Positions 9,380 to 17,087 of a stretch of DNA of 45,903 nucleotides are shown in pieces; the first letter of the stretch is position 1; every line of letters starts with the position of its first letter. Under the pieces are notes generated by a model that ran no database searches, was not told the origin of the DNA, and saw only the letters and a program-made list of their open reading frames with translations. This DNA is from a virus: the IMG/VR virus record IMGVR_UViG_3300027754_000161, positions 1 through 45,903 of that record; one strand, written 5' to 3'. A program made the position numbers and the translations under genes.

Positions 9380-10039
9380 TTAATCTCCTTTGTTTGATTT
9401 GAATATATTATGATACTGATTTACATATTTATTCATTATTGGTATGCACTCATCAACTGCTTCTAGTATACGCGCTTGCATAACACTATCACGCTCCACT
9501 CTATGGATGAATAAGCCATTGCCGATAATGTCATGTTTAGGGTTGTACAGCACGTAATCACACCACTGGCGACCGCATACAAACAAATTAAACTGCATTT
9601 GAATATAATGCTTGCTCTCGATAGCCTCTGCTCCTTTTTCGGACATCTCAATAACCTGTCCAAAATAATTATTAGAGTCTAGTATCTTGATTTCTATCAT
9701 GCCGTCTTCACCGACTAATCCATCAGGAGAACACGCTATATAATCACCCAATTGCGCTAAACCAACCTCGTCAACGGAAGTGAATGTACGCGTTATATAA
9801 TTTGTTCTAGCTGTGGATTCGTGTTCCCACCCTCGTTGAATATGAATATTTACATACTCCTCGCCGTCTGATTTACAACCCGTGACAATTTCATTGGCCC
9901 TGTCATAAAGATACTTCTGCTGAGCAGCTTTAGTTCCTAGCAACTTGTGAAAGCATGAGCCGGTTATTTTGCCTAAGCGCAACTTATGCCACTCATCACT
10001 CCCTTGTTCAAGGTCAGTGTGTACTTGTGATTTCTGCAT
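9380..10039 (-). CDS. YqaJ-type viral recombinase / lambda-exonuclease-like 5'-3' exonuclease
   Basis: A 219-residue protein opening QGSDEWHKLRLGKITGS, the standard YqaJ N-terminal signature. Catalytic-type residues are visible: Glu73 in RGWEHES, Asp106 in SPDG, and Glu116 with Lys118 in MIEIK, as in the PD-(D/E)XK core of lambda exonuclease. It would resect double-stranded DNA ends to feed the Erf annealing protein encoded immediately upstream, giving a two-component phage recombination system. The start overlaps the Erf stop by 26 nt. No key residue appears missing. Confidence 0.92.
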   Translation of the reverse strand: MQKSQVHTDLEQGSDEWHKLRLGKITGSCFHKLLGTKAAQQKYLYDRANEIVTGCKSDGEEYVNIHIQRGWEHESTARTNYITRTFTSVDEVGLAQLGDYIACSPDGLVGEDGMIEIKILDSNNYFGQVIEMSEKGAEAIESKHYIQMQFNLFVCGRQWCDYVLYNPKHDIIGNGLFIHRVERDSVMQARILEAVDECIPIMNKYVNQYHNIFKSNKGD

Positions 10040-10676
10040 TTAAAAACCTTTCTTTAAGCGAATTGAAATTAGCTATACCATTTGTAATAGTCTCGGAGCG
10101 TTGGCTATCAATATTATGGAATTTAGCAAACTCCTTAGCATCAAGTTTATGCTCAGCGCATAAGTTCATGAACTCTTTTACTACAGTTAAGCCTTGTTCT
10201 TTTTCTACGCCTTTACTTACGCTTTGACCGTCGTCATCCTCTTGAGTAAGTCCTACTATCGCCGATAAAGCATAGCGTCTTGCGTACGTGATACCTGCCC
10301 CCAGTTGTTGCAACGAATTGCATTGCTTCATGACCACGTTTTCTAAGGCAAATGTTGATTTAAGCCATTGTCCCGACTTATGCATTAGCAAAGTAATCAA
10401 TACTTGCTTGCCGTCCTTATCTTGGCTAACTATCTGTGATACCGACAAGCCGTTATCTGCTAAAGGTTTTTTTACAGCAGCTAAGCAACTTGCTAGGTCT
10501 GCATATTTGTAGCCGTATGCTTGTTTGTCCTTGCTGACATTCTCTATCGCTGATTGCGCCTTACTAAGAGCATCCACTAAAGACTCGATCTGATTGCTCA
10601 TTAATTCATTAGTGCTTCGTGAAGTATCATTATTTGTATTTTCCATAATTTCCTCATTTTTTTCTAAGTTATGCAT
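10014..10676 (-). CDS. erf: Erf-family single-strand annealing protein
   Basis: I choose ATG 10676 (MHNLEKNEE) because GGAGGGG lies just upstream and the start overlaps the previous stop by 8 nt; ATG 10646 (MENTNND) with its own GAGG is an alternative. The ERF core is clear: YGYKYADLASCLAAVKKPLA then GLSVSQIV, and later GAGITYARRYALSAIVGL ending in an acidic QEDDDGQ. ERF proteins anneal complementary single strands, as in P22. The partner exonuclease YqaJ follows with overlap. The C-terminal region (KEFMNLCAEHKLDAKEF...) is a separate helical extension. Confidence 0.9.
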   Translation of the reverse strand: MHNLEKNEEIMENTNNDTSRSTNELMSNQIESLVDALSKAQSAIENVSKDKQAYGYKYADLASCLAAVKKPLADNGLSVSQIVSQDKDGKQVLITLLMHKSGQWLKSTFALENVVMKQCNSLQQLGAGITYARRYALSAIVGLTQEDDDGQSVSKGVEKEQGLTVVKEFMNLCAEHKLDAKEFAKFHNIDSQRSETITNGIANFNSLKERFLNAEITSTH

Positions 10677-10974
10677 AACCCCTCCAATTCCATTTCTCAG
10701 GAATAAAAAGGTTTTTATCGTCATTCTTAATAGTTCGTTTTTTTTCAATTGCCATATGTGTGTAGCCAGTATTGACACTATTAATGATAGTTATTTTTTC
10801 TTCATACAAGCTGATCTTTTTGTAATTAGTGGGTTTTCTGGTTTCAATACCATTTTCTTTCATGAAGGTAGATAACGTCTTCACTGTTACGCCAAGCTTT
10901 TTTGCAATTTCTTTTTGGAGCATCCCAGTTTCTTGCAAGCCGATTACTTCTTCTCTGTCTAATTCTACTCTCAT
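10669..10974 (-). CDS. Small HTH DNA-binding protein
   Basis: A 101-residue protein starting MRVELDREEVIGLQETGMLQ with a helix-turn-helix (MLQKEIAKKLGVTVKTLSTF, about residues 18-37) of the resolvase/homeodomain-like type. A basic second half ends WNWRGYA. It overlaps the preceding gene by 4 nt and the Erf start by 8 nt, so it belongs to the leftward recombination operon. A regulatory or DNA-landing role is inferred; no enzyme motif is visible. Confidence 0.72.
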   Translation of the reverse strand: MRVELDREEVIGLQETGMLQKEIAKKLGVTVKTLSTFMKENGIETRKPTNYKKISLYEEKITIINSVNTGYTHMAIEKKRTIKNDDKNLFIPEKWNWRGYA

Positions 10975-11435
10975 AATACCTCGTTAGATAATTTATGTGG
11001 ATACTCAAATTCGATATTCTTAAACTCAATATCTGCCAAAAATGCTACATACTCACCAAATGTTAAATGACCTACTATCTTACTTGAAACATCTTCGTCA
11101 AAAACTAGCTTCCGAGATACAAGGCCTCCCTCTCTTACTCTAACATCACGGAAATGAGTTTTTTTTCTGAGTACTTCCTTCCCATACTCGTATCTCTCAA
11201 ATACCGCCGTAAATAAAGATTTACTTTCTACATTATGATATACTTCCCAGTCATCCTCTAACATTTCGATATCAGGTTTATATTCTGTCCAATCACTTTC
11301 GGTAGTATAATGATGCATTGCGCCATGCGATCCGCCTTCTATCCAAGTTTTCGCTTCCCAGGCTTTTCGACGAATCTTGTTAGTTTTATTACTGTTTTCG
11401 TCAATATCCTTAAATAATGCTTCTAAATACTGCAT
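10971..11435 (-). CDS. DUF2829/Tad2-like domain fused to a C-terminal domain shared with the neighbouring gene
   Basis: A 154-residue protein in two parts. Residues 1-67 (MQYLEALFKDI, IRRKAWEAKTWI, ending DIEMLEDDWEVYH) resemble DUF2829, the family of Thoeris anti-defence 2 (Tad2) proteins that sequester nucleotide second messengers. Residues about 72-145 (FTAVFERYEYG, KKTHFRDVRVREGG, VAFLADIEFKNIEF) are clearly paralogous to the whole protein encoded at 11450-11710. The fusion suggests an accessory immunity-related or regulatory module. The Tad2 similarity is read from motif spacing only, so confidence in function is moderate. Ribosome site AGAGG lies upstream. Confidence 0.7.
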   Translation of the reverse strand: MQYLEALFKDIDENSNKTNKIRRKAWEAKTWIEGGSHGAMHHYTTESDWTEYKPDIEMLEDDWEVYHNVESKSLFTAVFERYEYGKEVLRKKTHFRDVRVREGGLVSRKLVFDEDVSSKIVGHLTFGEYVAFLADIEFKNIEFEYPHKLSNEVL

Positions 11436-11449
11436 ATTGCCTCTTTAAA

Positions 11450-11710
11450 TTATGCTCCACTTAATTCAAATACATTTAAAAACTGAATATTCTTAAACTC
11501 AATATCAGCTAAAAATGCTACAAATTCACCTAAACTTAACTCTTTTGGTATTTTCCGTGAGATTTTTTCATCAAAGACTACATACTTTTTTACTATTCCC
11601 CCCTCTCTACTCCTCACATCACTAAAATGTGTCTTTCTTTTATGCGCCTCAGAAGCATTATCATATTTCTCAAATACTGCTGAAAACATTTCTTTTGGTT
11701 CTTTTGTCAT
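11450..11710 (-). CDS. Stand-alone paralogue of the C-terminal domain of the Tad2-like protein
   Basis: The start is placed at ATG 11710 (MTKEPKEMFSAVFEKY), preceded by GGAGG and just after the previous stop (TAGTATG), giving 86 residues. Nearly the whole protein aligns with residues 72-145 of the neighbour: FSAVFEKYD against FTAVFERYE, KTHFSDVRSREGG against KTHFRDVRVREGG, and VAFLADIEFKNIQF against VAFLADIEFKNIEF. This is a tandem duplication with one copy fused to another domain. Function is unknown. Confidence 0.75.
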   Translation of the reverse strand: MTKEPKEMFSAVFEKYDNASEAHKRKTHFSDVRSREGGIVKKYVVFDEKISRKIPKELSLGEFVAFLADIEFKNIQFLNVFELSGA

Positions 11711-11711
11711 A

Positions 11712-12284
11712 CTACGCCTCCAAGCCACGAGTTGCGGCAAAGTCTAAATAGGCGTGTTTTCTATAACTAGCTTCTTCCTCTCTTTCTTCGTCCTCAACTA
11801 TTTGTTTAATACAGTTCAGTCCTAGAGTAGTCATTGTGTGATAACCAAAATGCTTCCAATTTATACCACTCGCTTCTGCTCGAGCTACGACTTTTTCAAA
11901 TTCCCGCACTTGGTTAAGCACAGTAAGAAAATCAATGTTACTAGGATCGTACTCAATACCAAACTTATCGGCTTTTTCTAGCGTCTCTTTCCCGCGGCTA
12001 GATATTTCAAAATTCTCATATATGCTTTTTGCTTTACGAGCAAATGTCGCCACAATATCGGAAAGTGGCACGCCTATATCAGTATATTGCTCTTCTTCTT
12101 TAACTCTACGGAGAGTTGGTATTTCGGAAACATTAGAATTGCTTGTCATAGTGTTACTGCAATGGTTGGTTGCAATTATACTACATTGAGGAGTTGAGCC
12201 GCCATTATTATTTCCAGAAAAACGTAATTTTGCCTGAGCTAATAGTGGACTTAAGAATGATTGTGGGATATTGTTCATATACAT
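11712..12284 (-). CDS. Hypothetical protein, first gene of the leftward recombination operon
   Basis: A 190-residue protein starting MYMNNIPQSFL with AAAGG upstream. The first 60 residues are polar and low-complexity (Asn/Ser/Gly), followed by a mostly helical acidic region (VRKEEEQYTDIGVPL-like, then FEKVVARAEASGINW and KQIVEDEEREEEASY). I recognise no domain. It is the promoter-proximal gene of the leftward block ending at 8104 or 8997. Confidence 0.6.
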   Translation of the reverse strand: MYMNNIPQSFLSPLLAQAKLRFSGNNNGGSTPQCSIIATNHCSNTMTSNSNVSEIPTLRRVKEEEQYTDIGVPLSDIVATFARKAKSIYENFEISSRGKETLEKADKFGIEYDPSNIDFLTVLNQVREFEKVVARAEASGINWKHFGYHTMTTLGLNCIKQIVEDEEREEEASYRKHAYLDFAATRGLEA

Positions 12285-12326
12285 ACCTTTGTTTTTTGAT
12301 GAATTACAAAATTAGTAAGTAAAACT

Positions 12327-12365
12327 AAAACGCTTGAAGTCTCTAGCTTCAGGCGTTTTTTTATG
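12327..12365. terminator. Bidirectional intrinsic terminator
   Basis: AAAACGCTTGAAG (12327-12339) pairs with CTTCAGGCGTTTT (12347-12359) with one G-T wobble and a 7-nt loop, followed by T's on the plus strand; the A-rich left flank gives a T-tract on the minus strand too. It lies between the leftward wHTH gene (12436-12723) and the leftward recombination operon (from 12284), separating their transcription. Confidence 0.85.
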
Positions 12366-12435
12366 CCTTGCTTATAAAGGTAGTATAGTGGGGAAAAATA
12401 GAAGAGTCAAGTTATTTTTTTTAAAATAGTAAAAA

Positions 12436-12723
12436 TTATTCTTGTTTGTATCTTTTGGTTTTTTTATACAAGTCTACCAAAGTCTTTATCTTCGATTTAT
12501 TGAGCGCGTATAAATATACACCATCCTTGCTACGCTCAACGAATTCTTTCTTTAGTAATTTTTGCAAAGGATAATGTAGAGCTTGCTTACTATTATTCAT
12601 CAAATCCTGAATATGACTTGCAGGAAGTGGATCGTTAATTTCATTTAAGATAGCGAGGATTTTTTTTTCGCACCTAGACAATGTGTGACACTCATTAATT
12701 GCATTTTTCATTTCTGTATCCAT
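12436..12723 (-). CDS. Small winged-helix regulator
   Basis: A 95-residue protein with a winged-helix pattern: LSRCEKKILAILNEINDPL, then PASHIQDLMNNSKQALHYPL as recognition helix and LLKKEFVERSKDGVYLYAL as wing. This resembles MarR/ArsR-type small regulators. On the minus strand a TTGACT (plus 12773-12778) with a 17-nt spacer to TATTAC is a plausible promoter. It sits across the origin-like region from the DnaA_N-type gene, as plasmid copy-control regulators often do; that role is inference. Confidence 0.72.
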   Translation of the reverse strand: MDTEMKNAINECHTLSRCEKKILAILNEINDPLPASHIQDLMNNSKQALHYPLQKLLKKEFVERSKDGVYLYALNKSKIKTLVDLYKKTKRYKQE

Positions 12724-13108
12724 TCTGACAAAAAGACTATTTATTGTTAAGTAATAATTATATATTTAAAAAAGTCAATAAAATCGTTGATTTTAAATTT
12801 TAATTAATTATTGTAGTTGTGTACTCGAGTGAGAACTAGAGTTTTTTTTAATTTTATTTAGAGGTAAGTATTAGGATAATTTAAGGATTCACACATTTAG
12901 CAAAAAGTTTTTAAAATTCTTCCCGGTCTTTTTAAAACTTTTTCTAACGTTCAGGCGTATTTAGCAATACGTCAACCGCGCTTTTTTAACTCAACGTCAA
13001 ACCAACGCAACAGGTAATCTGAGGATAGTATTTTATTACCTATTCGTCAAGCTATTTGTTGTTGGTATTTAAGAAAATTATAACAACCACAATAAATGGT
13101 AATATTTA
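12724..13108. other. Divergent, inverted-repeat-rich region: candidate replication origin
   Basis: No ORF is evident in these 385 nt between the wHTH gene and a DnaA_N-type gene. It holds a 10-bp inverted repeat AAAAAGTTTT/AAAACTTTTT (12902-12911, 12934-12943), a hairpin CGTATT-TAGC-AATACG (12956-12971), an inverted repeat AGGTAAT/ATTACCT (about 13012-13039), and three direct copies of CGTCAA (12970, 12995, 13045). A TTGTTG-17-TATAAC promoter candidate (13056-13084) faces the DnaA_N-type gene. The combination fits a plasmid origin. I see no consensus DnaA box. Confidence 0.5.
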
Positions 13109-14179
13109 GTGATAGCATTACAACAGGAGCAGAAAGCTCTAGAACAAGAGATTAGAGCACTACTTGCTTTAAAATACAAACGACGTGGCTATAAGCAAGA
13201 ACTAGAGAAGCTTGTTAGAGCAAATGTCGATATAACAACGCAACGCACCGACAAAACAATTTACCTTAGTGAGAAAGCTAGCAAGCTTCTAAAAGCTGTA
13301 TTGGAGAAATTATTTAAAGGCGAGACTGTTCTACTTAATCATAAATATATTTCTAAAATTACCAGGTGTCATCCTAATCAAAATAATAATATCCTAAAAG
13401 AATTAGCTAGAATATTGGATATAAAATATCATCGGTTATTGAAGGTAAATGGAGTATATTTTTCTCGTCATTTGCATTTCCAGTTGGCCACAATAATTAT
13501 AAAAGAACTAAGCCTTGTGGAGGCGGGATGTAGTCAATCTTACCAACAAGAAAATGTGAGTACTTATACTAATAACAATAAAATTACTAACAGTAATAAT
13601 AGATCTAGTAAATCTACTTTTTTAAAAAAACAAGAACCAAAAAGTTTATCCGATATGTACCAATTGCTAGATCAATCAATATTCGACGAATTACGCTCTA
13701 AGGCAGATAGGGATTTCAGTAATAACTTTATTTCTCAAAGAGTGCTGGCAATGTCAAAGAAACCACAGCTACAAACTAGAAATTTCAAGACTAGAGAGGG
13801 CTTTATTGCTTACATGTCGTTAGTTTTGAAGAATGAGTTACACGATGCAGTCAAAACTGCAAACATAGACTTTCGATTGCTGGCTAATATCAAAGAGCAT
13901 GACAAGAAATCACCTGAATTATGTGTTGGAAAAGTCAAGCAACCGCAAGAAGAATTAATACTACCAGAAGGGATATGGGGTGAAGTATTGAAAAAACTTA
14001 TAGCAGAGTTTGGTATTGATACTTACAGGAACTGGTTTAGCAAGCTAACTGCAAATGTTGATGAGGTAACAAAGACTATACGGCTAAAGGCAAGTAGTAA
14101 CTTTATTAAAGATTGGATAGAAAGAAATTATCAGTGTCCTATGGAAAAATTTATAACAGATTTTAATTTTACATGGTAA
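13109..14179 (+). CDS. Plasmid-type replication protein with DnaA domain-I-like C-terminus
   Basis: A 356-residue protein from GTG 13109; no in-frame ATG is available upstream and no strong ribosome site is visible. It starts with a basic helical region, then an HTH-like segment (LLNHKYISKITRCHPNQNNN, about residues 75-94), an Asn/Ser-rich linker, and a C-terminal domain (WGEVLKKLIAEFGIDTYRNW, IRLKASSNFIKDWIERNY, about 290-350) matching the DnaA N-terminal (domain I) family. Rickettsia plasmids encode replication proteins of this type. The adjacent repeat-rich region supports a role as initiator. AAA+ and domain-IV parts of true DnaA are absent. Confidence 0.8.
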   Translation: MIALQQEQKALEQEIRALLALKYKRRGYKQELEKLVRANVDITTQRTDKTIYLSEKASKLLKAVLEKLFKGETVLLNHKYISKITRCHPNQNNNILKELARILDIKYHRLLKVNGVYFSRHLHFQLATIIIKELSLVEAGCSQSYQQENVSTYTNNNKITNSNNRSSKSTFLKKQEPKSLSDMYQLLDQSIFDELRSKADRDFSNNFISQRVLAMSKKPQLQTRNFKTREGFIAYMSLVLKNELHDAVKTANIDFRLLANIKEHDKKSPELCVGKVKQPQEELILPEGIWGEVLKKLIAEFGIDTYRNWFSKLTANVDEVTKTIRLKASSNFIKDWIERNYQCPMEKFITDFNFTW

Positions 14180-14214
14180 GAAAGAATAACAAATGCAAAA
14201 TTAGGAGATAGAAC

Positions 14215-14505
14215 ATGTACGCAGTATCATTTGACATGGAAGTTGCAAAGTTAAAGGAGCATTACGGTGAGCCTTATAACAGAGCATATGATGAGATTAG
14301 AGTTGTTATGGGCGAGTTAGGTTTTGACTGGGCGCAAGGTAGTTTGTATATCGCAAAAAGTGAACAAAATAACTTAACATCCGTGTACAAAGTAATTAAC
14401 AAACTTTCTAGCATTCTATGGTTTAAAGAGTCTGTGAAAGATATTAGGGCTTTTAAAGTTGAAGATTGGTCTGATTTTACTGAAGTTGTTAAATTTAAAG
14501 GTTAA
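14215..14505 (+). CDS. vapD: VapD family endoribonuclease/toxin
   Basis: A 96-residue protein opening [18 protein letters not shown], with Asp7 at the catalytic-type position of VapD, then [20 protein letters not shown] and the [21 protein letters not shown] tail. VapD proteins have a Cas2-like ferredoxin fold and cut RNA; they are frequent on plasmids and in intracellular bacteria. The ribosome site AGGAG lies ahead of the ATG. It is followed four bases later by a short membrane protein rather than a recognisable VapX antitoxin. Confidence 0.93.
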   Translation: MYAVSFDMEVAKLKEHYGEPYNRAYDEIRVVMGELGFDWAQGSLYIAKSEQNNLTSVYKVINKLSSILWFKESVKDIRAFKVEDWSDFTEVVKFKG

Positions 14506-14509
14506 GAAT

Positions 14510-14674
14510 ATGCAAACTAAAAAAATCACTTACTTAGAAAAAAAGCAGTTCACTCCCTCAGAACTAGAGCAAGCTAAAAGAGACGCAGAATTACTGTTAG
14601 CATGGGGGTTACCGATATTAGGGATTTCTTTTATAATACTGCTAATCTTGATAATTAGAAAACTACGGGAATAA
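14510..14674 (+). CDS. Small single-pass membrane protein downstream of vapD
   Basis: The start is set at ATG 14510 (MQTKKITYLEK), 4 nt after vapD, giving 54 residues; the longer frame only overlaps vapD. A charged N-terminal helix is followed by one membrane segment (LLLAWGLPILGISFIILLIL) and RKLRE. It may be a VapD partner, a holin-like peptide or unrelated. It ends convergently 12 nt from the receiver gene. Confidence 0.55.
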   Translation: MQTKKITYLEKKQFTPSELEQAKRDAELLLAWGLPILGISFIILLILIIRKLRE

Positions 14675-14685
14675 TAAAGAGTTCA

Positions 14686-15051
14686 TTACAGAAAAGCCAA
14701 AATAGATTGATGTAATTGCTCTCTAGTATAAGGCTTGATTAGGTAATCTTTTATACCTAATGCCATTGCTTTTCCTATCTCTTTTTTATCGTCAAGTCCA
14801 GTTTGTAATATCGTTGGTATCTTAATATTGTTTTTATTTATCCATTCTAATACTTCTAAGCCATTTATTCCAGGCATCTCTAAATCTAAAAATATTATTT
14901 TGACTTCTTGTGGCTTAGCTTTGTCCGATAATATTTCTATAGCCTCGTGGCCAGAAGACGCTAAATACGCTTCGCACTCTATAGAACTCAATACTAATCT
15001 AGCCACTTTCAATATGGCTACTTCATTATCAACAAATAGTATTTTAGACAT
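14686..15051 (-). CDS. Stand-alone CheY-like response-regulator receiver
   Basis: A 121-residue single receiver domain: acidic pocket in KILFVDNE, phospho-acceptor Asp56 in FLDLEMPG, Thr84 in QTG, and Lys106 in DYLIKPY. All key residues are present and there is no output domain. It overlaps the end of the symporter gene by 8 nt and is co-transcribed with it. No histidine kinase is encoded in the window, so it would depend on a host kinase. Symporter, kinase and receiver occur as one CbrA-type hybrid protein in some bacteria; here only the two ends appear. Confidence 0.9.
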   Translation of the reverse strand: MSKILFVDNEVAILKVARLVLSSIECEAYLASSGHEAIEILSDKAKPQEVKIIFLDLEMPGINGLEVLEWINKNNIKIPTILQTGLDDKKEIGKAMALGIKDYLIKPYTREQLHQSILAFL

Positions 15052-16459
15052 TTTTGGTCTCCTTCAATTCACTCGTGATTCCAAAACATTTTAATATTTC
15101 CCACTTCTCAATGAGGTAATGGCTTGTAGTTAATATAATTAGGTTAAACAGCATAGCAGGAGCAATGATATTAAATTTATACTTAAGAACAAATTTAAAT
15201 ATGACTACAAAAACGAACGTAACTCCCATAGTAATAAGCGCGCACCGTTCGGTCGTTTTAAACCCGAATATTGTAGCAAGAAACGGAGGAACGATAATCG
15301 GCATATAAAAAAGGTGTCCAAAGATAATTATGTCAAGTAAACTTCCTTCCTTGAAACAAAAAAGCAAAGACAATAAACCTATAACAATAGTCATTCCCCT
15401 TGCGAAGTATAGTTTTTGTAATTGGTCAAAAGTATTTAGCTTGTAAGTATCATTCGCAATTAAAACCGCGGCGATATTTAAGTTTGAATCGGCCGTAGAC
15501 ATACACATCGAGATTATACCAATAACTAATATTGCCTTAGTCCCGTCGAGAGTGAACAAATCTAATAAAGACGATAGAATCTTATTAGATGGAATATGTG
15601 GATTTGTTTGAAAAAGAAGATAGGAAAAGTAGCATGAGAAGAGTAAAAAAACAGTTAATGAGAGAGATGACCATAAATAAGCTTTTTTTACTTGGCTTAA
15701 GTTGACGCCCATTGATACTCTCTGTACTGTCTGCGGCGACATTGAAGGGATTAAAAAGTATACGCAAAGAAAAAATAGATCTATTTGCTGTTCAGCATTT
15801 AAAGAAAGTAAGTGACTAGGATAAAAATGATCTCCTAAATTATGAACAGGTGTTTCGTATTTTATTATCGTGTTTAGTAATACGATTCCTATTACTAATG
15901 ATAAAGCCAAGCATGTAGCTTGAATTTTATCTGTATGCACAACCGCGTCCACGCCCCCCGAGAATGAATAAAAGATCACGATAGCGCTACTTATCACAAT
16001 ACAGATAGGCTCATTTAAAGACGGGAGCAAATAGTATAAAACACTACCCATAATTTTAAATTGGATATAAATTTTACTGGAAGCAGCGACGCAACCTAGT
16101 ATACCCGTGATAATTCTTACTGTTTGCCCGTACTCCTCACCCATTATCGAAGCAACTGATAATTTTCCTAAAAATCGCCCCATTTTGGGAACTATCCATA
16201 ATGCTAGGATAACCATACCAATGGACATCCCTAGAGAAGCAAGAAAAAAACTAGACCCTTCTTTATAAAACTCAGTTAAATCTATAGTGAAAGCACTGCC
16301 GCTTATCCAGGTAGCCGTAATAGTAGCTCCTAATGCGGCTGTGGAAAATTTTCGTCTGCCTAGAGAGAACGAATTGATACTGCTTACCTGTTTATAAGAT
16401 TTTATCGAGAAGAAGGCTAAATAGGCGAGGAAAGAAATTATTAAAATGTAATCTATCAT
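15044..16459 (-). CDS. Sodium:solute symporter (SSS) family transporter
   Basis: A 471-residue protein with about 12-13 hydrophobic segments. The N-terminus (NSFSLGRRKFSTAALGATI, ATWISGSAF) and SGGVDAVVHTDKIQA block match the SSS/PutP family. Later segments include SPQTVQRVSMGVNLSQVKKAYLW and MCMSTADSNLNIAAVLI, near the family Na+-site region. Substrate cannot be told. Length is typical for a complete transporter with no kinase extension. It is an unusual cargo for a phage and is divergently oriented from the replication operon, with the receiver as operon partner. Confidence 0.9.
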   Translation of the reverse strand: MIDYILIISFLAYLAFFSIKSYKQVSSINSFSLGRRKFSTAALGATITATWISGSAFTIDLTEFYKEGSSFFLASLGMSIGMVILALWIVPKMGRFLGKLSVASIMGEEYGQTVRIITGILGCVAASSKIYIQFKIMGSVLYYLLPSLNEPICIVISSAIVIFYSFSGGVDAVVHTDKIQATCLALSLVIGIVLLNTIIKYETPVHNLGDHFYPSHLLSLNAEQQIDLFFLCVYFLIPSMSPQTVQRVSMGVNLSQVKKAYLWSSLSLTVFLLFSCYFSYLLFQTNPHIPSNKILSSLLDLFTLDGTKAILVIGIISMCMSTADSNLNIAAVLIANDTYKLNTFDQLQKLYFARGMTIVIGLLSLLFCFKEGSLLDIIIFGHLFYMPIIVPPFLATIFGFKTTERCALITMGVTFVFVVIFKFVLKYKFNIIAPAMLFNLIILTTSHYLIEKWEILKCFGITSELKETKNV

Positions 16460-16564
16460 AAAACTAGTTAATTAATGTTAAGATCGGGACAATCATGGCT
16501 CTTTTCTTTAATAGTTATAATTGATACACTTATTTTTTCAATTTTTATTTAGAGGAAAAGGTAT
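16460..16564. promoter_or_regulatory. Divergent promoter region between symporter and replication operon
   Basis: The 105-nt spacer must drive both the leftward symporter/receiver pair and the rightward operon. A good -10 (TATAAT, about 16514-16519) faces right, but its -35 is weak. GAGG sits just ahead of the rightward ATG at 16565. I see no clear operator repeat. Confidence 0.4.
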
Positions 16565-16894
16565 ATGAGAGAGAAAGTATTTTGCGACGTTGACTTAATA
16601 GGAGCGATTTTTTTAGAAAAAAAAATAAGCACAAAATATATAGGATATCTTCAAAACATAGTGTCTAGTCTTTCTGTATCAAATAAAACTCTTTGTTTTC
16701 AGGGCGTCATCTCCATAAAAAAAGTAGCTCTTCTCTTTAATGTCAGTGCAAAGACTGTTCGTCGATTTTTAAATTATTTTGAAAAGCATGACGTCATTCC
16801 CTCTAGAAGCAAGGACAAATTTCACAATGATGAACATTACATCGTTATTAACGATGAGTATTGCAAGTGTTTCGTCTCCCAAAAAACTACTTAA
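16565..16894 (+). CDS. Small HTH regulator
   Basis: A 109-residue protein starting MREKVFCDVDLIGAIF. Residues about 48-75 (VISIKKVALLFNVSAKTVRRFLNYFEKHDVIP) form a wHTH-like DNA-binding segment, followed by a polar wing and a short tail. It is the first gene of the rightward replication operon and may control it. No closer family is recognised. Confidence 0.65.
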   Translation: MREKVFCDVDLIGAIFLEKKISTKYIGYLQNIVSSLSVSNKTLCFQGVISIKKVALLFNVSAKTVRRFLNYFEKHDVIPSRSKDKFHNDEHYIVINDEYCKCFVSQKTT

Positions 16895-16904
16895 GGAGGA
16901 ATTT

Positions 16905-17087
16905 ATGAAAGAAAAAGTAGAGTCTATGAAAAAACTTTTAGATATGGATGACGTAGAAATCGTCGCAGAACGTCTTAAGAGAATGATGAGGCAGGACGGC
17001 CATCCGACTCCTTCTACTTTTAATGATGTAGTTACGTTGCTGAGTTTAATCGATGAATTGAAGAAGAAAAATGAATTTTACAATTGA
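16905..17087 (+). CDS. Small helical protein
   Basis: The start is set at ATG 16905 because AAGGAGGA (16893-16900) is a near-perfect ribosome site four bases upstream; this gives 60 residues (MKEKVESMKKLLDM...). It is charged and helical, with no domain recognised. It overlaps the next gene by 17 nt and lies within the replication operon. Confidence 0.65.
   Translation: MKEKVESMKKLLDMDDVEIVAERLKRMMRQDGHPTPSTFNDVVTLLSLIDELKKKNEFYN

Noticed and set aside
9955-10875. Three rightward frames opposite erf, yqaJ and the HTH gene (from 9955, 10288 and 10594)
   Set aside because: They are antisense to well-recognised genes and show no family pattern or ribosome sites.
12724-13108. DnaA boxes in the origin candidate
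   Set aside because: No match to the TTATNCACA consensus was seen; only other repeats support the origin call.
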